Positions 1 through 11,300 are shown, numbered from the stretch's first letter. The stretch is 26,736 bases of DNA from Krasilnikovozyma curviuscula (GCA_014825775.1 MVAQ01000267.1:1-26736); one strand, 5' to 3'. Program-made: numbers and translations. Notes: generated by a model from the sequence alone, not told the origin.

Positions 1-5
1 CCGGT

Positions 6-31
6 AAAAAAAAAAAAAAAAAAAAAAAAAA
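6..31. repeat. 26-base poly(A) run
   Basis: An uninterrupted run of A follows the first five bases of the window. It lies downstream of the glycosyltransferase pseudogene, whose sense strand is minus, so it reads as poly(T) in that direction. It is a simple homopolymer with no retroelement body attached that I can see. Its exact length is prone to sequencing error. Confidence 0.9.
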
Positions 32-193
32 CTCACAGCGCTTCGCTATTTCATGACAAGATTCTGTTGATGCTGCTTTCCTGCCAAAAATACGATTTAG
101 AATCGCAATTGACATAGGCAGGTTGTCTGTGTGATTGTAAGCTCATTTGTACCCTAAATCCATCTGTAGCTCAACAAGTCAGGAAGCAAGTCG

Positions 194-2098
194 CTAATCA
201 CCTCTAATCCACCTCCTGAGAACTTCTAAATCATCCTCAGTTTCTGAGCTTTTGCTTATCTTGTCGCTGAGGTCATCCACTCGCATTTTGACCTCATTGC
301 CTCTTACCCCCCGAATTGTTTTCCACAAACCCTCAACTGTCCATTTTCCCATCTACCTTGCAACCCAAACACCTTTTTTTCTAGATGTTGGGTCCATTGT
401 GACATTGAATGACTCGATTCCTACACCAACATGCGACGCTTGATTTGCAATGATTAGTTGATCACTGCAAAAAAAACTAGGTTCAGCTTGCATCTTTTTC
501 GCCTTTCAGCATTCCAACTCACCCAAGTAGTGGGATTCAGATCAGAAGCATCCTCGTCAGAACAACTTCACTTAAGGAATTGACACCGCAGTGCGAAGCA
601 AACCAGCCGACTGCTGAGTGCCGCTACAATGCGATTTGCTGTGTGAATCCCAAAATGATTCCTCTTCCACTGCCCATAACCTCTTGATAAAACTCATCTG
701 GGATGTGCAGCTTGAGAGCCATTTCCTAGGATGAAGAGGATCGGTGTCGCCAGCAACAGGAGTGAAGTGAGGATGGTTGTAATCATCTCGGGCTTGTTTA
801 CTGGAAACAAAAATGACCCGAAACTTTATTGATACAGTGAATACAACAAGCTTCACTTTGACCTGATATGTTAAATTTTCTCACCTAATATACACAACGA
901 TGTTGGTCCGTAGTCTATCAACGCGTTGTCGAGAAATCGTTTCATCAACTTTCTCCTTTGATGCGACACGCTGCCTTTCTCTGCATGATTTCCAAAGCGA
1001 AGGAAGGAACTGGGGTCTATATAATATAAGGTCCGAATTAGACTAGGCACTCTATTTTTTGAGTACCTCTCTTCGAACGAAGAAGACGAACCCAGCTTGA
1101 AAGTAAACTTGACTGTTGTCAGCCTCTAAGGAGTTGGCCAGGCATGATTATATTTCGGCACTAGATGGTGCGATTACACCAGCAGAGCGACAAATCTGTC
1201 TACAGGATGGATAAAGCATCTCTTCTACCGGGAGCATGGGAAAACTCTCTGGTTGAGGAACTGCAAACGCAAAAGTAAACAAAGTGATAAGTGGTAAATT
1301 TGGAAGATGGAGAATAGATGTTAGCACAGCGTTCCTCACCCAGCTCGTCTAATAACGGGGGAAGAACATATCATCGGTTTTTTCATCTTGGATCTCTTCG
1401 TAGTTAATTTCCAGGAGATGTAACTTACAGTCGTAGAAAGGTGAAGAATCGGGAAGATGGACAACTTCTCCTGAACTTGCATTCCATGAACCCAAAACTT
1501 CTCTGAAAGACTTCACCTCAGGATTCAAGTCTATCATCTTGTCAAACCATCTTCTAGCTCTGAGAGCAAAGAACCCAGTCAGGTTTAGAAAAAATGGCGT
1601 CATGCAATTGATAGCCGTTTACCTAGCGTAAAACCCAGCATTCCCACTGATAAATACTAGCGACTGGCAGGCGCCTTCCTGAATCCAATAGGTAGACCAA
1701 GAAGGGTACATAATATCAATCCAATCGACTAAGTGCCAGTCGACGATGGCAAACTTGGGCATTGCATCGAACGGGTGCGCTTTGTCATTTGGAGCTTTCG
1801 CGAATTGTTCTGCCAGTAGTACACGGAAAGACCAGATTGAGGCCACTCTTTCGTCTGTAGCGGGAGATCGTCTGATCGCTTCAGTCGACCAATGGGTAAG
1901 ATCTTGACCTGTGTCCGAAAGACGATTTCGTCGCCCTTCGCCCAAAGCGTCGGCAAAAGTGGATGCGACCTGCTCAAAGAATGAGTAGTCGCACAGAGAT
2001 ATAACAAACAACGTTGGAGAGTCACGGATGAGATTGGCAGTGAGCTGGAAAAGCGGAAAGTAGTGCCCAGTAGCGGAATAACTTGCGATGAGGAAGTG
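194..2098 (-). pseudogene. Decayed UDP-glycosyltransferase (family 1) pseudogene
   Basis: Family-1 (GT-B fold) glycosyltransferases move a sugar from a UDP-sugar to lipids or small molecules. The N-terminal acceptor-side motif HFLIASYSATGHYFPLFQL starts at 2098. The C-terminal half carries QAGPQFLPSLW, VVYISFGS, HSAVGWFASHCGVNSLSE and IPLLGDQL, the family signature order. Introns that restore these joins: 1622-1560, 1428-1349, 1339-1261, 1091-1017, 884-824 and 522-465. Even so, the frame is broken: TAA at 1150-1148, TAG at 626-624, TGA at 539-537, TAG at 355-353, and a one-base shift near 735-715. The reading would end at the TAG at 196-194. The 5' end is unresolved, because an in-frame TGA lies upstream of 2098 and no initiating exon is clear. 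Family identity is firm. Non-function is inferred from multiple stops inside otherwise conserved sequence. Confidence 0.85.
1340..1348 (-). other. Putative 9-nt microexon of the glycosyltransferase pseudogene
   Basis: The nine bases ACGAGCTGG lie between an acceptor (TTATTAG, ending at 1349) and a donor (GTGAGG, from 1339). Flanking introns are 80 and 79 nt, with branch-point-like TTAAC and CTAAC. Including it yields YDYELVPQPE across the join, which resembles the YDYE..PQ segment of fungal glycosyltransferases. Skipping it keeps the frame but loses that motif. Confidence 0.55.
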
Positions 2099-2959
2099 CC
2101 TGTAGTTGTTGTTGTCTGAGTTCCCGACAACGTCGGTTCAGGTCTGGAACGGGAAGCATCGTGTCTGTTAAAGCATTGAGAGTGAAAACTGGGTATGAAA
2201 AAGAGAGACAGGAGACTGATTCGTTTGGTTGAAGGCTTCTATTCAGTCTCCACATTTGCAGATCCCGCAAGGTAGGGCAGCAAAGTCCGGACTTCGACAC
2301 ACTGGAAACGAACCACACATATTCTTAAGAATTAGGTAAGTTTGCGCATTCGAATTTATGGAAAGACTCTGACGCTAGCTCAGCTGGCGGCAGAAGCGCT
2401 GCCGGGTAAAGGTTCGGCTCGTATGCGTTTCTCTCATTCTCATTCAGTTCAACTAGTCAAGTTGCGATTGCAATTTTCAGCGACACAGAAAGGGCGCAAG
2501 AAGGTAAACAAGAAGGTAAAAACAAAATTAAGAACAAATGTATATCGTTGTACTCAATGAAACATATGGGGATCAAAAAGGGAGGGAGGGAAACCAGGAT
2601 CCTAAAAGCTGACTGGAAAAAAGAACCGATAGCAATTAAATTAAAAGGATGTAAGAAGCAGAAGAGAAAATCAATTTTGTGTACATTTTTGTGATTGAAG
2701 TCGAGTTTTTAAACGTCTGAGGGAGGGTGTAGGCTTTGTTGGGTTTGATTTCGAGCTGGGTATTCGTGTCGATCTAAGCAGAAAAGCGAGGTTGACAGTG
2801 GTAGTGGTTATGGAGATGCAGGGTGTAGTAGATAGCGAGAGGAACCAGAAGCAAAGAAAACGTTGAGGATTCGGTGCATGATCTTGATAGCTGATCCCCT
2901 AGTTCGGCAGTAGGAGGATGGGGAGGGGCGAGATGGAGAAATCGGTGAAGGTCCCTCTT
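2099..2959. other. Intergenic stretch, 3' side of elongase and 5' side of the pseudogene
   Basis: No supported gene. 2099-2318 contains open minus-strand reading that may hold the lost first exon of the glycosyltransferase (an ATG at 2174-2172 lies in the wrong frame). 2350-2450 has weak tRNA-like words but no foldable cloverleaf. 2500-2900 is A/G-rich and probably contains the elongase 3' UTR. Confidence 0.5.
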
Positions 2960-5035
2960 TTATTTCTCAGTAACGACAGCAGTCCCATTCTTGGACTCTC
3001 TGACGACTTTAGATCCTTTTCCACCTCTAGCGGCCTTCTTGGACTTATAAGTCGCACGGTAGAAACTAGAACCCACCATAGAACCATGAGCAAAGCGCAC
3101 TTTCCCAGGATACAAATGAAGAGAAACACTCACCCAATGAACAAGAACAAGTATGAAGTGATGATAGCACATCCGAAGATAGCAGCTCCTTCAGAACCAG
3201 CGCAGTCTCCAGCGACAGGGAGGATACCAGCTGGCACGTACTTGTAAACGAAGTGAGAGTAACCTGTAAACAGAATAAAACATGTTAGTGACATGTAACC
3301 TTGACTGGGGGTGTGTACCCATCCGAAAGCGTGTTTGGAGGAGAGGGTTGGGTTTTAACACAAACGTGAAAGGAATAAACACGCGCTTGCGAAGTAGATA
3401 ATGGCCAAGTCAATGAGGAATTGCGAAATCTGCATGGTGGTGAGATATTGCTTCCACTGCAGAGCACAAGACAAACAGGTAAAATGTCAGAGGTTTATCG
3501 AGCGGGAAGAGACTAGCTAAGGAGTCAAAAGCTGTGGCGCGACATACCCAGAGCTTCTTTCCTCCAGCGGTCGCGTAGTAGTAGTAGTCTATAATTCGCA
3601 CCGAAAAAAAGAGTAAAGAAGTCAGGACAAGGTGTCATTACACGAACATGGGCAAGCTGATGTTCGAAAAGGTGCTGGGTCACGAGCGGACGTACACATG
3701 ATGACATGAACCAACAAGTTGATGGTGATGACGACCCATTGGACAGAGGTAGTACCCTCGAGCTGAGTGAAGCAGAGGACAGCAGTAGCAGAGTGATGGA
3801 AGACGTGGAGGAAGGCTTTTATCGAGGTTCGAAGGTTGAGACGCGTCGGCGGAAACAAAAAAAAACCCCCCCCAAAAAAACACCCCCCGGCTGGGTCAGC
3901 ACTGAATTGACAATCTATTGGCAAAAGAAAAAGACTCACCCAATGGCTTCTTCTTGAGGACGAGGAAGACGGTGTCAAGAAGCTCGAAGTACTTGATGTA
4001 GTAGTTGACCATGTAGAAGAATTGGAGTTTCTACACAGGCAGGAAAGTTCGGCTGTCAGTACTGCATGCTATGAAATGCCATACGATTGCAGATACAAAA
4101 TGGAGACTGACCGAGGTGAAAGCCTTTGGAGCACAGATAGCGTACATGAAGCTCTGCTGGAAGACAATTGGGACGCTGCGAGGAGGCAGCCAGGAGAAAG
4201 ACAGGGCAGTCAGCTCCCAGATTTCCACAGGGAACGCGATAGAGTAGGCTTTGCGTGGACATACATTTCTTCAACCATCAATGCAAGGAGCAGGGCTGAT
4301 CCAGACGAGAGGAACAAGTTGTGAATCTTGAACAAGGTCGTAAGCTTGAATGGTTTCTGGGATCTAAATTCCACGCACAGGGCAAAGAAAGACCAAGTCA
4401 GTGACGATGGTCTGATTTTGGAATTGGCGAACAGTCCGTTGGGTCCTCGTTCGTCGCTCTATTTTTTTTTTTGTTGCGGCCAGCTCATCAAAGGGAACGC
4501 GAAGTACAGTGGACAGCCCAAACGAAGCTAGTTTTTTCTGAGCTGGACCGCCCACAAGAGAGAGATAACAACTGGGAAATAGAGTGAACTCCATTTCTGT
4601 CGCGTTTGAGGCTGTCATAGCGGTTGACGAGACGCACGTTGAGGCTGTTGGTCCCGTCAGTTGGGACATCCCCAACGACAGTGCGAGCTTGACCCAGCGA
4701 ACCAAGGGGTACTCTCAGGCAAAAAACAGCATCCCATCGGCATCATCTTCATATCTATTCATTTTCCAAACGCCTATCCGACCAATGGGGCCTTTTCGAA
4801 AAAAAAAAATGTCCCTCTCGAGGCGACACGACAAGCTGCAGCAAGAAAGAAAAAAGCAACCGACGTACCTCATGAGTTCTCTACCGCTGAAGATAACCAA
4901 GAAGTAGACACCCATCGCGATTGCGACCTCCTTTGTTGTGCTCAAGGGGGTCACGCCTTGCTGCCATGACCTGAGGTAGGCAGGCAGCCTCAGCTCCTGA
5001 GGAATCACCTTGTCGAGAGCGTCGTAGAGGGCCAT
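2960..5035 (-). CDS. ELO-family very-long-chain fatty acid elongase (3-ketoacyl-CoA synthase)
   Basis: ELO enzymes are multi-pass ER membrane proteins that condense acyl-CoA with malonyl-CoA, the first step of fatty acid elongation for sphingolipids and long-chain lipids. Exons: 5035-4869, 4363-4265, 4175-4112, 4030-3940, 3815-3696, 3588-3548, 3456-3387, 3263-3134 and 3065-2960. These sum to 888 nt (295 aa), the usual size. Family hallmarks in order: [34 protein letters not shown], the catalytic histidine box FLHVFHH, the tyrosine-rich YYYYYATAG after VHVIM, and [12 protein letters not shown]. The C-terminus is Lys-rich ([12 protein letters not shown]). Intron 1 is 505 nt. Intron 7 (3386-3264) appears to be GC-AG, because that donor alone restores the family's FASY join. 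The start is the only ATG that leads into exon 1. Which ELO paralogue (ELO1, FEN1/ELO2 or SUR4/ELO3 type) I cannot tell. Confidence 0.93.
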
Positions 5036-5499
5036 TGTACCAGTTTCCGAAAGCCGAAAGGGGGTATGAGTTCAAACGAAGGTGAGGGGGGTTGAAAAGT
5101 TTTTTTTTTTTTTTTCAACTGAATGAGAGGAGGACGAGAAGTTGAAAAGGAAGACGTCGACTTCGGTCAGACGGTAAACAACACCAGACGCTTGCGCTGG
5201 CCGTCCATTTTGGGACAAATTCCACGTTGTCCCACGCACGCGCAAGTGCACGACGCGACCTTGAAGAAAAGACATCACGTCCTTTCGTCCCAACAAGGCT
5301 GACTTTGATATAAAAAAAGTCCGAAAGTTGTCTGGTAGCATACAAAAAGGAAGTCATCTCGTCAACCAAAAAATGCACGGCGTCCTGTAAGGCGCAACAA
5401 GAACCAAGCGGCAGCCCAGCTTCATCAAGCCTCATGTCTCCCCCCAGCTCCTGTCTTATCATCCTTCAAACGCTGCCATGCCTCTCACTCAGCAGGTTT
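5036..5499. other. Intergenic: elongase promoter and membrane-protein gene 3' region
   Basis: No supported gene. The only distinct structure is an 8-bp inverted repeat (GTTGAAAA at 5091-5098, TTTTCAAC at 5112-5119) around a T tract, followed by another GTTGAAAA near 5141. Minus-strand open frames here lack splice-consistent continuation and known motifs. Confidence 0.5.
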
Positions 5500-7380
5500 T
5501 TACACAAGTCCATCCCACGCGCCCAACCCCCAGAAGAATAATCCCAACGCAACAAGTAGACTGCCATAGCTCGCGGTGGGCACGCCAAAGAACGGTAGCC
5601 CCCGGTTCCAGATGACGCTGATTATCCCATGGAGTAATGCAATACCCAGCCAGAGAGGTAATGTTTCAGTGTAGAACGTTGAAGAAGATCTTGTCGTTTG
5701 CGCCGCGAAGATGCTGAATTCGAGCGACAGGCACGTGAGTTTTGGGACGACAGACGCAGTACGAGTAGGGAAGCGGGGAAGACATACAGCGTGATACCAA
5801 GGTTCAGGAGGAGTGCATCGATTCGCCAAAGGATGGAAATGACGAATGGGATGTTTGGGAGAGGAACGCCGAGGACCGTTTCGAGCTCTGTTGTATCGAA
5901 GAGAGAGAAAAAGTGCAGATAGGAAAGGCACAAGATCATAATAATTTAGTTCACAAATTACTGGAGAAAAGAGGGAGAGGGAACAGAGAGTGGGTGGTAA
6001 ATGGCCAAACAAACTCACGTTCACGTTCTCTCATCCTAACCAACGCATCCATTTGCTCATCAAGGACATCAACCACGTCTCTGACATCACTCCCATACCT
6101 TTCCTCTTCGTCAAACAGCTCATCTTCACATTGATCCTCCCCCAAGCGCTCGTCCTGAAGCGGGGACGACTGCGACACCTGCTGCTGACCATCTTTTCCG
6201 ACAGGAAGCACCTGACCGTTGAGCAAGCTCCCGTATCCATGCCCCACACTCTTCCCTGTCAATCCCGAACCGATCAACGGCGCAGAAGAAGGCAGCACAT
6301 CGCGGTACAGCGCGAGATTCTCCCATCCTTGCTTGAGGCCCAACCCGACCTCCCCTGCGGCCCATCCCAGCCCTACCCAGTACGCCACGCTGAATGACGT
6401 GTGCTGGTGCCATACTGAGGGATACGGCTGCGTCGTGTCGTCATATGCATGCAAAGTTGGAACGAGGATTATGAGGGAGATCAAGCGTAGGGCTTCGAGC
6501 GTAAGGGTCTGAAAGAGAGGGGAGAGGGACGGAGGGAGGATTGCGTTGAGTGGATGGCGGAGAGACTGTCAGAAGCAAGGTATTGTATCAGGTTCTGGTT
6601 TCGAAGGAGGAGAAGAGCGAGAAAGGAAACAGTATGAACATGGGAGAATGAGTGGAAGCAGATCCCAATGAGACATTCTTCAAGGTGGAGGATATGCGGA
6701 TATGATTCCCCAGACTCAACAGGAGGTGGCCTATTGATAAACAAGCACAGCGTCAGAATTTCGGTTGACGGACGAATGTACACCAGCCAAAAAAGGAGAG
6801 TGTTTTACCATCCAAAAGCGATCAGGACAACGGCTAGCGAGAAAGTAAGGAGGGCCGTTATGGGCACAATGGTGTATCTGCGGATCAAGATGTTGTAAGG
6901 GACTGCAGTGGTGTGCCAAGATACCGCACAAAGCAAGAGTTGCATCATAATAGGAGAAAAGAGGAACTCGTTCAATTAACATGGAATTCCAGGTCATGAT
7001 TCTCTGCAAGCGAAATGATAAAACTCACCCTGTACAAGCTCAACGCCATCCTCTTCATCATCTTCATCTTCATCTTCATCCTCATCCTCCAGCCCTTCTT
7101 CGTCACCCTCATCCCTTTGCCTCTCCTCTTCGCCCGTAATGCCACTGAAATTTGCACTGTTTCCATTCCCATTCAGTAATATAGACCTCTCTCCCCACCC
7201 AGCGCCAGTCGAGTCATTCCTTTGCCCAAGATCAGGTCGCTTGGTAGATGATGGCGCGCCTGACCACGGGTCTTCGAGCGTCAGGAGCTGTTGGTTGTTT
7301 GAGGATGTCTTTGGGGAGAGTTGGGAGGATGAGAGGGACGTCGAGAGGATGGTAGAGGTAATTTGGGCTGGAGATGGCAT
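5500..7380 (-). CDS. Multi-pass membrane protein, acidic N-terminus, function unknown
   Basis: I do not recognise this family. Exons: 7380-7029, 6902-6809, 6730 to about 6631, 6565-6019, 5887-5788 and 5713-5500, giving about 468 aa. The donor of intron 3 is weak (GTTTCC at 6630, or GTTCAT at 6639, both in frame); the other joins are clean. Residues about 1-120 are soluble, Ser/Thr-rich, and end in a Glu/Asp run (EDEDEDEDDEED) encoded by a GAT/GAA microsatellite. Hydrophobic segments follow: IVPITALLTFSLAVVLIAFG, LISLIILVPTL, SVAYWVGLGWAAG, then after a second acidic loop IPFVISILWRIDALLLNLG, LWLGIALLHGIISVIW and YGSLLVALGLFFWGLGAW, suggesting six or seven spans. The motif LETVLGVPLPNIPF before the fifth span looks conserved-protein-like. 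It diverges from SEC2. Confidence 0.8.
7051..7090. repeat. CATCTT/CATCCT coding microsatellite
   Basis: Tandem TCATCT/TCATCC hexamers encode the Asp/Glu run of the membrane protein on the minus strand. Slippage here would change the acidic tract length in steps of whole residues. Confidence 0.85.
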
Positions 7381-8378
7381 TGAGAGCTTTTGTGCAACAA
7401 AGTTGACGTCTGGTTGATTCTTTCAGCGGCTTTTTAGAAGGTTGGTGATTTTTCAGTGGGGATAAGGTTTGCAGACTAGTCTAATTCCTTTTGGTGTATG
7501 TGCTCTTGCTGTTGAGGTTTGTGAGGTGGTTATGTTCCAAACAGGGCTTTGAAGGCTTCGTGAGGCTGCCAGGTAGCACACGCAAAATGGGGCAGGTATC
7601 AGTCCACCCAAGGCCCAGGAAGATGGAGAGGCATGTACAGCACAGCAATAACATGCTTACAGTTTATTTTCCTAGATACAATGGGCTCTTCCTTTTCTTT
7701 GAATACGATCTGAAGAACGTAGGGAAGGGAGAGGATGAGCGACAAATCTACGGACTTGTCGAAAAAGTCTACCTATCGCCTATTAGCAAGCGTCAATCTT
7801 GAGAAGAACAGAGTACTTACAGTGATAGGAGACTCAATTCAAAGAGATGAAGCCTCGTTTCAAAGCTGCTTGATTCCCTGGCGCTTAGTTTCACCCAGAT
7901 TCTCGCGAGAGAAGGGGGTGAGAGAGGAGGCCTACGACAGAGCGATGCAGTAAACAAATCAGTAAAGTATTCAACTGCCGGGTTAGACTACAGTAAATAG
8001 AAAGTAGAGCAAACTGACTGACAGGTCCAGACGGGTTTGACTGAGATCGATGTCGAGGGAGACCAGTCGAGCTGTCATCTATGGCGCCTTAGACTCCCAA
8101 CTTCTTGCTGTCGAATTTTTCTTACTCGGAAAGTACAGGATTGGTATTCAGAACATCCTGGCTTTTCATTCATCCCACTAGCCATCTCATTACGCTTTGT
8201 CGTTCTGCCCCTGCTCTTTCCGGTATAACGCCACCGCTTCAAGGTTTCCAGCTTTGAACTAGTTAAGGGAGCCCACTGGCTGCCAGCAACTATCCCCTTC
8301 CTCCCCTCTAGTAAAAATCTCGGCTTTCCCCTGTAGACGGAATAAAGGGAGAATTCCTTTCCCAAATTGGACAGCACG
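7381..8378. other. Divergent promoter region (membrane protein / SEC2)
   Basis: About 1 kb between two divergent start codons. Plus-strand frames at 7491-7953 lack motifs and are read as chance. The stretch 8225-8370, just upstream of the SEC2 ATG, is pyrimidine-rich (TCCCCTTCCTCCCCTCTAG), as in a fungal 5' leader and possibly including a leader acceptor site. No TATA box or factor site that I could defend. Confidence 0.5.
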
Positions 8379-11300
8379 ATGCCCTCTGAAGGCGAAGATG
8401 AAAGACCCCAGCAGCTCGACGAATCGACTTTGCTGGACGACCGACCAAACGTAGGTGAACCACTGCCTTCCCTCTCCAGTCTACCCCTATATCTGACTAA
8501 TATAGCTATTGCATCGATGTACGTCATGATCAATCCTCTCTCTGGATGCTTGGGTACTTTGGGCTCCGTCGTTCCAGCTGCCTGCTGGCTTCGATCCGAG
8601 CGTCCCTCCTCCCGCCCCATCAGAGCCTCTTCTAGCAATACCAACAGCAGACGAATCTACCCTCCTATCAGATATCACTAATGTAAAAGTAAACAAATTC
8701 GTTCTGCCCCTTGTAATCCGTCTCATCGCGTACTGCTGACGATCGTGTCCCCATTCCTCTACCTTCTCCTTCCCTATCAAGGCTCCTATCAGCACGACCA
8801 CGGCATTGAACCAAGGACTGGGCCTTTCGATGGGTATTAATACCGCTGCAGAGCGTCAGGCTAAGATTGACAAAGACACTGAGGCGCTGATCGAGAGTCT
8901 CAAGAACCAGTTGAATGAGGTGTGTGGACAGAGAGACCAATTGAATTCCAAGTATGTCTGGTTCTTTTATTTTATTTGCTTCGAAATACTCCTGTCATGT
9001 CACAAAAGCTAAATGGATGTTTTCGATTTTGTGTGTCGGTGATAAGGCTTGTGTCTGTTATCTCGAGGATTTCGGATCTGGAAGATGAGACGTACCAGTC
9101 TGAGATGGTTGCGGAGAGTAGTAAAAAGAAGATCGCAGAGCTGGAGAGGGAGAGGGAGGAACATCTACATGCTCTCGAGTGAGTCTCCTCGCTTTTTTCC
9201 GTAGTCTATCAGCGCCGTACCTCAATGAGACAAACACTGATTTATAACTACTTTCGCTCCTATCACTTCAAATCTTCTTAATCTAGCACCGTCAGTTCTC
9301 ATTTTATCTTCTAACAGACTCTTCACTTGCTGACACCTCATGTCGTTTCATAGGGCCTCCTCGTTGAACGCGACAATGTTCATGCGGAGATACAGCGACT
9401 GGCAGATCACCTGGTAGAGGAGCAGACCCAACGCGGTGTTGCTGAAGAAGGACGAAAAACGGTGGAGAATGAGGTGGATGATTTGGCCGCTACGCTCTTC
9501 CAACAGGTTCGTTTCTGCTTTTCTCCATCGTTTCAAGCGACCTGTGCAACTCATTCCCTTGCCCACATTGTTACAAAAAATTAATTTTTTCTGTATATCT
9601 CGTAGGCCAATACTATGGTCGCAGCGGAACGTCTCGCTCGCTCACGAGCTGAGTCTCGTCTGGCCAACGTCGAAGAAAACCTCCTCATCACCGAAGGCAT
9701 TGTTCGTGAACTCCAGTCATCCCTTCAAAACCAACCTGCCTCTTCCTCATCTGGGGAAATTTCTCCTTCCAATGCTGCTGCACTTGTCAATGCAACAGGC
9801 ACTTTATCGCTGAGACGAGCTCTCATCACCTCTCACTCACCTTACAGCGAATTCATCCTCTTTCTCACTCACCTCCGCTCCCTCCGCCCTTTATCACACA
9901 CAACAGCTCAAACACTCCAGCCACCTTCAATGACGTCCTTCCTTCTGCATCCCTTCATTGCACGTCTCATCACGGAGGACCATGACCCTGCTTTACGCCT
10001 CGATCAGCTCGGCGGGTCCTCTTCAGGTGTGTTCTCCCGTGTATGGTCAAACGAGAAGAAACTCGTCAGCCACGCTATACTGGATGGGAAACTCGTCATC
10101 GAGCCTTTACCAGCACATCAGGTCATCAGCACGCTCCAGCACCAAACAACCAACGGCGGTCTGAACGCTAACGGTGAGATTGTTTGTTCCCTCAGCGGGA
10201 AAGTTGTGGTTCCTAGCAGCTACCTTGGCGAGTTGGGGTTAGGCAGGGAGGACGGTACTGAAACGCCCGAGTTGAAGAAGAGCACATCAAGGTTCTTTAC
10301 CAGAGGCGGCGCAGGTGCCGGGAGACCAATGAGCCCCGGAGCCGGTGTTAGTTCTGGAATGGGTGAAAAAAAGGTTCATTCTTCGTCATTGATTGCATCG
10401 TTGCCTCCTATCTACGTGTGAGTGTACATCACTCTTCCAATGCGGCTTTCCTTTTCTGAACAAACTATTCGTACATCACTACAGGTTCCGAATTGTTAAT
10501 GAATCTCCCACTACGGTAGGAGTAGCAGACAAACCATCGCACATCTTTCCCATCGCATCTGACGGTTGGGTCCTGGAGCGCCTCCGTTCAACGTGCGACC
10601 TCTGGCATTTTATCCGCACCGGCATCATCGCTTCCGTCTGGTCTGGTGAGGACGGCAGTATCACACATGTACCTGCGACACCTTCCTTGTCTCATTCTGG
10701 TCCCAACTCGAGCGGGCTTCTTGCTCCTACCCCAACGAATGGGTCAGGACGACCTGTACTCCCGCCGAGAAAGTCATGGTCTCTCTCTGGGCTTGGGTTC
10801 AAGAAGGAGACACCGCCGACGAGTCCAAAGCTCGACACTGCTATGACACTCCCAACTTCTTCAGCTGGAGTGACCATGACGGTTGAGCATATCACTCCAC
10901 CACCGACAGAGAAAGTCAACGGCTCGGCAGAGACGAAAGTGGAAGACGAAGTTGAGATCAACGTTAACGAACCAACACCTCAAATGACCCCACTAGCAGA
11001 GCCAAATCCAACACCTTCTTCTTCGGGGCATTTAGAGCCAGAAACCACAGGTGAAGGCTCACCTAAGAGTGAGAATGAGTTCTCCACCCCGCGCGGCGAA
11101 TCTGAGTCTCTCCCCTCCGTCGAAGACTCTTCCGCTCCAGTAGAAGTGGTAGCAGAAGTGACTGCAACCCCACCGAAACCTCCCAAGAAGGCGGCGAGAA
11201 GGAAGAAGGCGCCCCCGAAGGCGGTCATCCCAGAAGTTGTGAAAGGGGGCGACGAGAGTGAGGCACACACGCCTACGGTTGGAAGCGTGCAGCTGCCCGC

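Noticed and set aside
2370..2450. tRNA-like words (TAGCTCAGCTGGC, GGTTCG)
   Set aside because: D, anticodon and T stems do not pair and the acceptor stem matches only about five bases, so no cloverleaf forms.
4681..4780. Possible C/D snoRNA in the long elongase intron
   Set aside because: ATGATG and CTGA words occur on the minus strand but without a proper C box, terminal stem or C'/D' pair.
8075..8644. 189-codon minus-strand ORF over the first SEC2 exons
   Set aside because: No domain pattern; the plus strand here carries in-phase exons leading into the Sec2 coiled coil.
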